Positions 44,760 through 55,409 of a stretch of DNA of 64,000 nt are shown one piece after another. Source of the DNA: Cryptomeria japonica (Eukaryota; Streptophyta; Pinopsida; Cupressales; Cupressaceae). A model generated the notes under the pieces. That model ran no database searches, was not told the DNA's origin, and saw nothing but the letters and a program-made list of their open reading frames with translations. The translations under genes were made by a program, and so were the position numbers. Within the stretch, counting starts at the first letter, position 1. Each line of letters starts with the position of its first letter. The stretch is taken from positions 23,376,501 through 23,440,500 of the forward strand of contig NC_081413.1 in assembly GCF_030272615.1 (NCBI RefSeq), in the 5' to 3' direction.

Positions 44760-46350
44760 TAAGATAGCCAACAAATTAAGTAAATGTATCTCACCCCTAA
44801 TAGAGTTAACGAAGTCAAATCCATAAACCTTCTCATTGCCTCTATTTTTTAAAAGGTATACAATACACGTTTAAGAAATACTTTGCCTTGTATTAACCAA
44901 TACTTTAGATGAGGGATCATTGCATTAACTGAGGTGGTTGCATTAGGTACACTTAATGCAAAGGTGGGCACCGATAACACTCAATTATGTAATAATGTAC
45001 CTGCAAGTCAGAAGAGGAACCACCCATCTCTCTTGATCCCATACAATGAAGGGAAGGAACACAAGAAAGGGGAACACACACACTAATAATAGAAACCTTC
45101 ACAAACAATGCATTAAAAGATCTAAGAACAATTGGCCTACAAAATGAAAACATGACAATAAACATTTGACAAACATTGCATATCAAGAGGAAAAAGGCCA
45201 TAAAAAATTTAAGACACTCATAAGTAGTATTTGTTTCATTTTTTGGGCACCTGACAAGCATACCTTATTAAGTACACAATGAACCCCTGCAAATTTTCAT
45301 CAACAACAACAAGATTGTTAAACTTCAAGGGCAAGAGAGAATTGTGCATGTATACCGCATAGAAAAGTTAAGCCAATATTTTAAGTGGGAACCATGGAAA
45401 ATGGGTTGCCTATATGTGTTTGATAGAAGTTTTCTATTAGCGCCATCATTTAAGGGATTGTCCATTAAGTATTTGGAAAGTACAAGGAAATAGGCATTTC
45501 ATCAACTCTTTAAGAATAACAACTAATGAAGAACAAACCAAATAAGAGAGATGAGAAGGCATATAGTGGGATGCAATAACCTAGTAATGCACATTAACCA
45601 CAACCTTTTGTTTGAGGGAAGATACTAGACACTAGGTCATCAAAACCATAATATATTTGGAACAATTTGTATTGTGAACTATTGAGTTGACGTTGAGTAG
45701 ATAAAGACCATGTCAACTCAAAATCTTGTAAGAGGGAAAAAAAGGGCATTGCCTAATTCAAGTTTTCAAAAATCCAATTTCAACAAACCATTCTTGTTAT
45801 TGGTATTAGCAACCTAGATTGTTTCAATGATCATCCTTTATTTAAGAAATAACAAAGACTACCAATTTTCCTTTCAATACTGCACAATAGATCAAATATT
45901 CTTCTAAAAAAATACTTATCAACATAATTTAAAAAGTTCAAATGTAGAATAAAGAAAGATTTTAATATAAAATATAAAAGAAAAAGAAAAAATTAAATAC
46001 AATTGTATGAAGGTAAATTTCTTAAAATTTATTTATTTTTAAATCTCAAATCATTAAAGAGAAGGATTGCCACACTAGCAACCATTTCAAAGATGAAATT
46101 CCGTTAACAAACACTTTGGATGAATTAAAATCTGTGCAAGACAGTAAAGAAGGAGATAACAACAAAAGCATGAAAAGGATCAACTCTCTGCACTAAAATT
46201 AAAGAGAAAGCATAATGAACTTTTACTTTAGCACATTTGACCAAGTAGATGGCTAATCAATATTTGCAACTTTGTCAACGTTCCCAAGCATGGAGGAGGA
46301 AGCCTGCCCAATAAAAAGTTTTTGATAAACACCCATAAAACTAAAACTAC
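44760..46350 (-). repeat. Left arm of large inverted repeat
   Basis: Segments 44760-45185 and 46085-46350 are, in reverse complement, collinear with 50228-50890. Shared landmarks are GGGTGTTTATCAAAAACTTT, TTGATTAGCCA, and a short translatable stretch around FIVMFSF followed by ALFVK. About 900 bp (45186-46084) is extra in this arm and has no recognised content. Confidence 0.7.
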
Positions 46351-46568
46351 ACCTCCTCTCTCTCCCACACTCATACAAAGCCCCTCGAAAAAATTCCAAT
46401 ACTAAAAATGTAAAAGTCTGGTATGTAATTCAAGCTCGAAAAAATTTATTGATTTTAACATTTGAAAAAAATGTTTTTAAATTAGATTGTATAATAATTT
46501 TTGTATTGACATTTTAAATCATATTTTATAATTCAATATGAACAAAATTATTTCACGTTATCTCATTA

Positions 46569-46992
46569 GGGGAAGAGTACCAATAGTCGTCATAGTGACA
46601 ATAGCCGCCATCTTATTGTCATAGTGACCTCCCAATAGCTGATCATTTGTTATAATTTTTTGTTCATAATTGACTCATTTGTGCACCACTATTAGAACAT
46701 TTGTGCCAAACTACTCGGACATTTGTCCATAAATACTGGCGATTTTGAGTGGACGGTTAGTGGAACATCTTTAGTTAGGTATCAGGGGACACTTTGAAAT
46801 GTGTACTTTTTGATCTTTGTGCGCATAACTGATTCCACAGCGTGCATTGTTACTACCCAAAAGCCATATCAATAGCTATAAGCAGTTAAGTTGCATACAA
46901 AGACAACAACAAAAAAAAATCAAAATCCGATGTACCATTTAAGATCCATGGATGTGCAAAATTAACTATAACGACTACTGGTGCTCTTCCCC
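46569..46992. mobile_element. MITE-like element 1
   Basis: Terminal inverted repeats of about 30 bp start GGGGAAGAGTACCAATAG at the left and the complement of GGGGAAGAGCACCAGTAG at the right. The 424-bp element is flanked by TA on both sides, which suits a TA target duplication as in Tc1/mariner-type elements. It has no coding capacity. Confidence 0.7.
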
Positions 46993-47004
46993 TATACACC
47001 ACCA

Positions 47005-47725
47005 CCTCCCATACCAACATAATGTTATACAGAAGACACTGAATGTTTTACCTCCTTTCTTCTTTGTCAAGTAAAGAGTACACTCTACCTTTTGTACATG
47101 AAAATCCTGTTATACTGCAGGACAGTCTGTGTGGCAGGAAGCAAAAAGAAAAATATCATTTTTTCTCTGAACACAAAATCTTAGTTTTGTTGTGCATCAG
47201 AGCCAGTCCATTGAATAACAGCTGTATTCTTTTTCCATTCTGGTGTTCACCATTAATAAATGAGTGTACCTCCTTCCACAAGACTCTTTCTTATTTGCCT
47301 TGAATGGCAAGCTAGCTAAACCTACTGATTGTAGTAATATTTTTTATTAGCCAGGCCTTCAATTAGAACACTGTATTTAGTGCCAGAAATTTGTCCTCTT
47401 CCGCTAAATATGGCAGAGAAAACAAAAACAACTAAGAAAACTGTAGAATCTCTGATAATTTTATCAGACCACTTCCAACGGGTCTCCGAACCTGGGTCCA
47501 AGTCTATTCACGAGCCTCTCACGTGGCAATTAATCGAACATATATTTATTATTGTTAAATTTCTGCCTCGTCACATGTACCCCTTAGGTGTTGTATGCGT
47601 TCTCCCGTTGAGGCCTCACGAGTTCCGAATTTGGGGCACCCTAAATAAATGTTTATTGGATTTTAAGAGTACACATTGTATTTTATTTTTTATTTTATTT
47701 ATATACAATAATATTTAAAAATAGG
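47005..47725 (-). repeat. Inverted copy of the LRR gene 5' flank
   Basis: Reading the plus strand here matches the reverse complement of about 37180-36440, the upstream region of the LRR gene. Matching pieces include GCTAAATATGGCAGAG (47402 and 36762), AGTCTGTGTG, CTCCTTCCACAAG against CTCCTCCCACAAG, GAATCTCTG, and CTTCCAACGG. The homology ends just before the point equivalent to the LRR start codon, where MITE 1 begins, so no gene body is attached. Open frames at 47043-47303 and 47380-47718 are artefacts of this copy. Confidence 0.75.
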
Positions 47726-47732
47726 TGTATTA

Positions 47733-47901
47733 GAAGGCTGTGTCTATTCTGGCTTCAAAACGGATCTTTCGTACAGCATGTTAGTGACAGGGTAGTCAAT
47801 CGCAGCCATTAATTGCAAAATCAATGGTGTAAAATGCGCGACTAACATGCATGTTAGTCAATCCGTACTATCGTTTTGGAGCCAGAATAGACGCGTTCGT
47901 A
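47733..47901. mobile_element. MITE-like element 2
   Basis: A 169-bp element with inverted ends GTCTATTCTGGCTTCAAAACG and its near complement, flanked by TTA on both sides, as in PIF/Harbinger-type MITEs. The inner part contains the perfect 18-bp palindrome ACTAACATGCATGTTAGT at 47841-47858. Confidence 0.65.
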
Positions 47902-47916
47902 TTAAAATATAGTTTT

Positions 47917-48010
47917 TGTTTTTTTAAGATTGAGATTAGTCTTCTTTCTATTATCAATTTTTTTTTGTTTTTTTAAGATTGAGATTAGTCTTCTTTCTAT
48001 TATCAATTAT
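47917..48010. repeat. 49-bp tandem duplication
   Basis: GTTTTTTTAAGATTGAGATT through CTATTATCAATT is present twice head to tail, with only the intervening T-run differing. Confidence 0.9.
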
Positions 48011-50227
48011 TTGTTTGTATTTGGTGTAAATTAGGAAGGTTTGTCAATGAAAAGTATGTTATTATTTTTTCATAAGACAATTTATTAATCAATAAATGAA
48101 TCAATCTATTTGTTAAATTAGAGTTAAAAAAAATCGGTGATATTATGACACACAATCATGTTCACCAATAATTCAATTATAATACTTAATGTATACAAGA
48201 AAATCAAGAAATGCAACTACAATATTAATAATCCTACTCGACATTACAAAAATTATCAAACATTATTGTTGTGTATTTATTGTTGTCAAATGTGTTCATA
48301 GGTCTGCCTTTGCACGTATAACCCCTTTGTACTTGTAACATGGGCCTCATTACCATGTAACACATGAGAAAGAACTTTGCCATCCCTTAAGGGTACTCCA
48401 AAGTACCCATTTTCCATATCATCCCCCCACTTTCTTCAAGGGGATTCTCCACCACATATTTCTCTTTAATCTCAGACTCTTCCCCATCCACCAATATAGT
48501 GGGAGCACTTGCTCTCTCCTCATCCTTCTAAAGTCTCTCAACCAATTTAAGTCTTTGTTATCTACTTTTAATCCTAGTCATCCAATCCTTAGGCCAAAAA
48601 TCTATAAATTGGTCTCAACCCAAACCATTACAATGACTATAGACTATTACAACACGGTTTGGTGCTAGCAAGATTATTTGTTATTTTTAATTTTTTTTTG
48701 AGCTCTTAAATTTCTCAATATGAGTGTTGCATTTTAATTGTGAGTAAAATAGCTTAATATAGCTTAACTTGTTTTTTATGGTCCAATTTTCATCTAGACA
48801 AATCCAAACCCTGGGAAATCTTAATGAAATGATAAAATCAAAATAGAATATTTTCTAAAAATAAAACCCTAGAGGTTGATTAAAAGATAGGAAGGTTGGA
48901 GATAAACCAAGTGATTAAATGAACGCTAAACCCTAGAGGAAATTAAACAATGGACCATGAATAAGAAAAACGAAATTAAGCCTAATCATAGTTGACATAG
49001 AAAACGAGGAATTATAAAATTGCGTTTTCAAACTCTAATGATGAAGAAATATTTTGCCTCAAGGGAATAGGATATGTTAAGATCACTAATTTATGTAGAG
49101 AAAGTAATTCTAATACATAAATAAATCCAGACTAATTAAACAAATACAATCAATAAGCACAAACTAACCTAAACTAAATTCAATTGGATTGATAAATGTA
49201 ATATATATTTAAAAATCAAATGTGAAAAATAAGAGTACTTATCTCTAGGATTAGTGCCAGGGTAATGTTATTGACAACATGCATAATTAATTCTTCATTA
49301 TTTGAAATTATATTCCTTCACAATGATGACTTTCTCATAATTAGAAATTGCATAGAAAGCCTTAAGGTTCAATCTAGAGCATCATAAGTTTGATCTTCAT
49401 TCTTCAAATGGTAATGACATAACAATATGTTTCACAAATATATAATAAACTTTCTCAAAATAATAAATTAAAATGAAACAAGAAAGTTAATACTTAAATT
49501 AATTTTAAATCCATTCATACATACCTCAAAATTAATCCATATAAATTTTAAATGATGTAAAACTTAATATTATAAATAAAACAAGCGAAGGTCAAATATA
49601 TAAAACAAGTAGAAAGAAGCTTGGGGTGAGTACCCCTGTTTCGTTCTAATGATTCTCTTTGCAAACAAATTTGGTTGGTGTTGCTTGCGGTCTTTTGGGC
49701 CTGTGTGTTGGGAGTGCCCTGTTGTGACTTTCTCTGTAAGCTTGGGGTGAGCACCCTTGTTTTGTTCCTCTTCTGAACCCGATTAATCTCTACTTTCCTA
49801 ATAAAAATCAAATTAGATCATGAGTAATGAATCTTTTATCACTATGGATTGAGTGTACCATCCATCTTCTCTTCAATTCGCCAAACCATCGTTAAATTTT
49901 ATTATTTTTATTTGGAAAAGCATAAAAAAGAATTACATCATTAAACTTAAGCTGCACTCTCCATAACGTGAAAATCGAAACTGAAGTTGGATTAACTTTT
50001 TTCTATAAATCATTATGTGAATGTTGGTGTATAAATAATAATATTTGGTGCACACGAGTAGTAGTTTCACATTTTACGAGCAATTGGCAATTGTTCACAT
50101 GACTAAGGAATAATAAATATGAATGTATGTTGGGAACAAGACACAATATTTCATGCAAATTGGCTTTTTCTTAATGTTAATAAATGTTTAATCTAACTAT
50201 AATTCAACTGGATTTTTTCTTTATATC
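48011..50227. other. Intergenic sequence with minor repeats
   Basis: No supported gene. The segment 48532-48632 is a second copy of the repeat at 43263-43362. Two copies of AGCTTGGGGTGAGTACCCCTG-like sequence lie near 49617 and 49738, about 121 bp apart. The frame at 49548-49811 lies over these and is judged non-coding. Confidence 0.5.
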
Positions 50228-50890
50228 CTTGCAGTTTTAGTTTTATGGGTGTTTATCAAAAACTTTTTATTGGGCATATGTTTGACAAAGTTGCAAACAT
50301 TGATTAGCCAGCCACTTGGTCAAAGCTGTTAAAGTAAAATCTTAATTATGCCTTCTCTTTAATTTTTGTGCAAAGAGAATCATTAGAGTTGATCCTCCTT
50401 TTCATACTTTTGTTGTTATCACCTTTTTTCTTATCTTGCAAAATTTAATTCATCCAAAAGTGTTTATTAATGAAATTTACATCTTTCCCCTTGCTATTCA
50501 ATGCACTTCAAAGGTTTATCGTTATGTTCTCATTTTATAGGCTGATTGTTATTATATCTTTGAAAGTATTATTTGTGAAGGCTTTTACTATTGGTGTGTA
50601 TGTTCCCTTCATAATTTGGGATCGATATAGATGGGTGGTTCCTCTTCTAGTGTAGGTGCATATTGAATAATTGAGTGTTGTAGTTGCCTACCTTTACTTT
50701 AAGTGTACCTAAGTGCAATTAGCTCAATTAAAATACATTGAACTTTCATTTGAAGTACTTGTTGGTCCAAGGTAGAGTTTTTCCTAGGGGAATGCTATGT
50801 ACCTTATTAAAAATAGAGGTAATGGGAAGGTTTATAGATTTGACTTCACTGACTCTAATAGGTTGAGATACATCTAACATTATCAAATGA
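50228..50890 (+). repeat. Right arm of large inverted repeat
   Basis: Counterpart of 44760-46350 without the 900-bp extra segment. The short frame 50470-50655 matches the minus-strand frame 44953-45261 of the other arm, suggesting an old coding or repeat unit present twice in opposite orientation. Confidence 0.7.
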
Positions 50891-51114
50891 TGTTATCGAT
50901 CAATTTGATGATGTTTTTCAAATGCATATGGTCTTTGCCATCTTCAATGTCATGCAAGGGCTACAAATCTCACCTTTAAATGGTGCCCAAGTTCACAGGC
51001 TCAGACTTTCTTGCAAACTTCCTCAATGGTTATTCCTTATTATTTTGAGCCCCACAATATACCTACTCATAACTTTCACTTCATATGAATACATGGCTTT
51101 GATTTAATTGTTTT

Positions 51115-52164
51115 TGTATACACCTAAAAATGGTCTGAAGATAATTAATTAAATAAGCAATTATTTAATTAATCTCCCTCCCCAATTAAATTGTATTCAT
51201 CAACAATTTGATTAAATCCTCCATCCTCCCTTTTCATCTACTTATTAATAAATCTAAGGATTTATTTAATAGGTTCATTTCAATAATCCCCTTTGATTAA
51301 TTAATTCAAATTAATTAATTCTTCCCCATCAGATTCATTTCTTCTAATCCTCTAATTAATTAAAACAAATCAATTTATGAGTTGTTGAAATAAATTAGCC
51401 TTTTCCTATTATTTGAATTTTTAAATTCAAATTACCCACATGCCTCCTAACTTTTAACCACCTAACCTAACCATTCCTTAAACCTAACCCATTCCATCTA
51501 ACCACGTGTCCCCTTTCCTTGAACACTTTTCCCTCTCATGAGCAAAGCTTTGTGCATCTTGTCACTAAATGTTCCCTTTCATCCAACCTCTTCTAGAAGC
51601 CTCTTGACACTTGTCACCATAGAGATGACAAATGTTCCCTTTCATCCAACCTCTTTGCCAACCTCCTCCAATTTCACCATTGATATCTTCAGACTTAATC
51701 TTGACCGTTGATTCTTGCCACCTCACCCCTAGCCTTGGAAATCCTATAAATAAACCTCAATTTGGAGCACAAAGGACCCCGATTGATTCATCCCGAATCC
51801 ATCTCATTTGCATTCAAGCATTGTTATTATAGTTATATAGCATTTTAGCATTGTTATAATGATCAATTTTAGCTTAAATCTAGCTTATTTCTAGCTTAAT
51901 TGGCTTATCATGTAGCTTAATCATTATCATTGCTAGCTTAAATGCATCATTTATCATTTAAATCCTTCATCTAGGTGCAGTCAAGTCACTGGAATTTGCC
52001 TAACCGGATCTGAGAGTAAAATTCATACTTACATTCACTAGGAGGCGATAGATCGCTTAGCTATGGTTTTATCTTTCTTTAGTTTAAATTTATTAACCAT
52101 GCTTGTAATGATCTATTGAGTGTTTTGTGTTGCAGCTGCAGGTATACACTTCACAGGCACAACA
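51115..52164 (+). mobile_element. 5' LTR of element E
   Basis: Begins TGTATACACCTAAAAATGG and ends GGCACAACA, 1050 bp. It has an AATTAATTAAAT-rich 5' part, a TATA-like CCTATAAATAAACC near 51744, and two copies of AAATGTTCCCTTTCATCCAA (51567 and 51629). Confidence 0.8.
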
Positions 52165-52168
52165 TTTT

Positions 52169-52187
52169 TGGTGCCCACTGTGGAGCC
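52169..52187 (+). other. Primer-binding site of element E
   Basis: TGGTGCCCACTGTGGAGCC four bases after the LTR end, matching the site commonly seen in plant gypsy elements (TGGTGCCCACCGTGGGGC type). The tRNA is not assigned. Confidence 0.75.
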
Positions 52188-52249
52188 GAAATTATCATTT
52201 TTGGCCTCTCAAGCTTCATCAAACATTCATCTTTGTCGGGTCTGAATCA

Positions 52250-52440
52250 GAATGTCGTATGAGTCCCTTTCTGGCCTAGTACGACATACTTGAGAGTTGG
52301 AATGACAAGATATCCTAACTCATACAAGCCTTTGGTAAAATTTCAATGTCGTACTATCTCTCATCCTGACTCATACTATCTCTCATCCTGACTCGTATGA
52401 GTTGGTAAAGTGTGTCGTACGAGACTCTGCTTCTATGATT
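52250..52440 (+). repeat. Word array GTCGTATGAG, cluster 1 of element E
   Basis: Variants TCGTATGAG, AGTACGACATA, GTCGTACTA, CTCGTATGAG and GTCGTACGAG occur about every 20-40 bases. A 24-bp unit ATACTATCTCTCATCCTGACTC is also duplicated in tandem near 52350-52405. Confidence 0.8.
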
Positions 52441-53458
52441 TTAAAGTTGACTGCATTTTAAGGGTTTGATGCTTTAATTGATTACTACTAATCCTAACCC
52501 TGACTTGTTTGTGAGATTTTTGGTAGCCTAACTCTTTTTTTTGTAGAACAATTGTCAAAGATACGCTAATCGAAAGACCTAATTCAAAACACATCATGAC
52601 TACTAATGCGTCTATTTTGCAGGTTGCCTAAAATAATGCAACTAAACTCTATGTCTTCTTTAATCTTTCTAGGCACACTTGATTTTGCTAAAGGAATGAA
52701 CAATCATGTATTTTGTGTTTTTGATGATAGGTGAGTATGCTCTCACCTTTCTTAGGTGATCAGAAAGCTAGACTAATCATTTTCTTTCATTAGTACATAT
52801 CTTTAGCAGGCCTGTCATCCCGAGGAGCTAATAACTCTTAAAGCCATTACGACTAGTGAGAGGGGAACAACCTAAGTGGGAACGACTGACGCCAAGTAAT
52901 CCAACCCACTATAAAATAAATGTGATTTGATGAAAATCAAGTCAACGACAATGCTTGGGAATAGCTCTCCTTCGTACCTTCGGGTATATCAAACCTTGGT
53001 TTTCAAGGCTGGGAGACCTCTTAATTGAGTATTATACCCCGAAGCGCCGAACAGATCCCTTACTAGTGCCAAGTTAAAATAGAAGCTACTTGATTCACCT
53101 TTGAAAGAGGGATAATCTTTGTGCAGGAGAGATAGTAACTCTCCCAAGATACTTTTCATATCGTGCCCCCATTAGCGTTTGGAGTTGGATAATGTAGTGT
53201 TGAGAATCCATTGCGTGAGACTCAGTGGGCGTATTCTGATTAGCTATTGGGTGTGTACCTAACTTTGCAAGCAAAGGTTTTCTCTCTCAGCTAAATTCCT
53301 TAGGGTTTATCATGCTTGGAGTCACTTATCATATCGCGTGTTTGCTGTGTATTCATCCCTAAATTGAAAACTCAGACATCTAAAACTGGAAAACAGAAGC
53401 AAAACATTAAACTTCAGTGATCAAAATTCGAACAAACAAACACTTTTCATCCCTGTTC

Positions 53459-53702
53459 TGTTATCTGTCGTATGAGTCAAGTTCTCTGTCATATGAGCTA
53501 ATCATTTATCGTATGGGATTTATCTTTGGTCATATACATTAGTAAGGTTTATCGTACGAGTAATATATTTTATCATATGGTTCAAAAAGTATTGTCGTAC
53601 GAGCCTCTGTTGTTTCACATAAAAATATCAGTTTGTCGTATAGGCTTGTATCTTTTGTCATTTGAGGCTATATGATCTGTCGTACGAGTCTCTATTTTTA
53701 TC
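53459..53702 (+). repeat. Word array GTCGTACGAG, cluster 2 of element E
   Basis: About ten variants of TGTCGTACGAG or TGTCGTATGAG at intervals of 20-35 bases, often with TCGTACGA, an 8-bp palindrome. Confidence 0.85.
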
Positions 53703-54398
53703 AGTCCAGACCTGCTAATTTGCATGGCTTTTTCAGGTCTATAACTTTGCTTGATCAGTGTGCAGTAATCATACACACCTATTATCTGTTATTTTGTGCT
53801 TAAATTGTCTTCTTGGTTTGCTTGGTCAAGTTATCAGCTGTCAAAATTAGACTCTAGAAGATAAACACCTTAATATTTTCAAGTGCTCACCCTCAACAAG
53901 TTCAAGATCTAAACATCTCAAAGTGAATTATCACCCTCTTTGATAAACTGATCACTCAAACATAGTTTCTCATCGGGATCTATCATCCTTTATCACAAAA
54001 CTACAACGTTTGGTTAGGATAATCTTGTCCCACATCATAGGATATATCTTTCCTACTTGACTTGATTTTTATCAAATCATCATCATTGCACTCTTAAACC
54101 GAAGATCGGAAAACTTACAAACTTTTAAACACTTGAATCAACTTTCCGTGTCATATCGTGCTATCACATTTACATTGACAATTGATCACTTACCAAAACA
54201 ACTTTTGGACAATCAAACCCCTGAAACGGAAATAGAAACATTTGCAATAGCTGAAAATCATATCAACATGACATACTAAATAAAAATACAAGTAACAAGA
54301 CAACATATTAGAGAAATCAAACAAGTCCAAAATCAAAATCCAACTATGTTAAAACCTCACAAGAATTCAAATACATCTCAAAAGAAAAGTGGCTCTTT

Positions 54399-54809
54399 AT
54401 GCAACTCTTAAAAATGTCCCTAAAGGATTTGGCTAAAGAAGATCAAAATCGTACACCTATGTCTAGAAATGGCTCATCTCCCCATAAACAAATTGACTCT
54501 CCAAAGGCATCTATTCCTACACCTCTTGAAAGATTTCAAGAATCTTCCATAGCATCATTACCAAAGAATACATCCAAAGATGAAGTTCCCCAAGGGATAT
54601 CCATAATTGCCATCAAACTTATTTCAGAGGATCCTATTCAAAGCTCATCTCCTTCATATCCAAGAATTCATTCATTGCAACATCCTCATAACGCTCTCTT
54701 GAAAATTGAAGTCCTCATTCATAGAACGCTTGTTAAACGAGTCCTAATAGATGGGGGGGTTGGATTGAACATTTTCTCTTTGAGTCTTGTCCATGCTCTA
54801 GGATATTCA
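54399..54809 (+). pseudogene. Pre-protease remnant and first half of protease of element E
   Basis: One frame of about 137 codons: a Ser/Pro/Lys-rich region, then the beginning of the retropepsin domain with VLIDGGVGLNI, where the usual active-site D-S/T-G is D-G-G. This D-G-G form is common in plant Tat elements, so it is not necessarily damage. The frame is cut at 54809 by element J and resumes at 59802. The gag core seen in element A (about 1.5 kb) has no counterpart between leader and protease, so gag has been deleted. Confidence 0.7.
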
Positions 54810-55273
54810 TGTTAGGGTTTCAAGCAGATCCAAAGCAAATATGAACTAACAATTATATGCAGATTTAAATACAAAAGATAAAGAAATAAAACAGGACACA
54901 GATAACACAAAGATTTAACGTGGTTCACCCAGAATGGGTTATGTCCACCATACACAGCCGTCCAATCTTTCTTATTATCCAGCAAAAATAGTACATCAAC
55001 CTTACAATGCCTTAAGCATCCCAGCCGCTTATAACATGCGTTTTTAGGGCAACAAACAAAGTCGACCTTTTTTAGGGTTTTATTACAATGTCGGTTTTCA
55101 TCAAAAAAAATGGCAAAAAATTTTTTTTCTCAGGGGCTGTTGCCCCCGAACCCCCGCTTTCTCGGGGGCTGCCGCCCCCGAACCCCTGCCCGGGGCCCAG
55201 CCCGGCCCCGGACCCCGGCGAGGATAAGTGCTGAGTGTACAGTACTTTGCTGATCAGTCACCACATTTCAACA
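54810..55273 (-). mobile_element. 3' LTR of element J
   Basis: 464 bp, plus-strand ends TGTTAGGGTTTCAAGC and CATTTCAACA. It carries about 59 bp more than the 5' LTR, a doubled GC-rich inverted unit (GGGGGCTGCCGCCCCC type) at about 55130-55190. Confidence 0.95.
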
Positions 55274-55335
55274 ATCTCCCACTTGGAGACTGATCAGGCT
55301 CCACACCGAACAATCTCCCACTTGGAGACTGATAC
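55274..55335 (-). repeat. Duplicated polypurine tract of element J
   Basis: The minus strand has CCAAGTGGGAGATTG directly at the LTR edge. A second copy with the same flanking bases lies 37 bp upstream in the element, both as CAATCTCCCACTTGGAGACT on the plus strand (55272 and 55309). Confidence 0.9.
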
Positions 55336-55409
55336 TACACGACACCACTGTACATGCAAAATCCGCTGGATAAAACACTAGGACTTGACTGGTATAAATT
55401 CCATAATTA

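Larger units (their letters stand above)
52188..54398 (+). other. Leader of element E
   Basis: About 2.2 kb of non-coding sequence. The central block 52840-53330 matches the leader of element A. Two word-array clusters lie just after the primer site and just before the coding remnant (separate entries). Confidence 0.7.

Noticed and set aside
47380-47718. 112-codon plus-strand frame
   Set aside because: Covers the inverted copy of the LRR promoter; the equivalent frame is not kept at the original locus.
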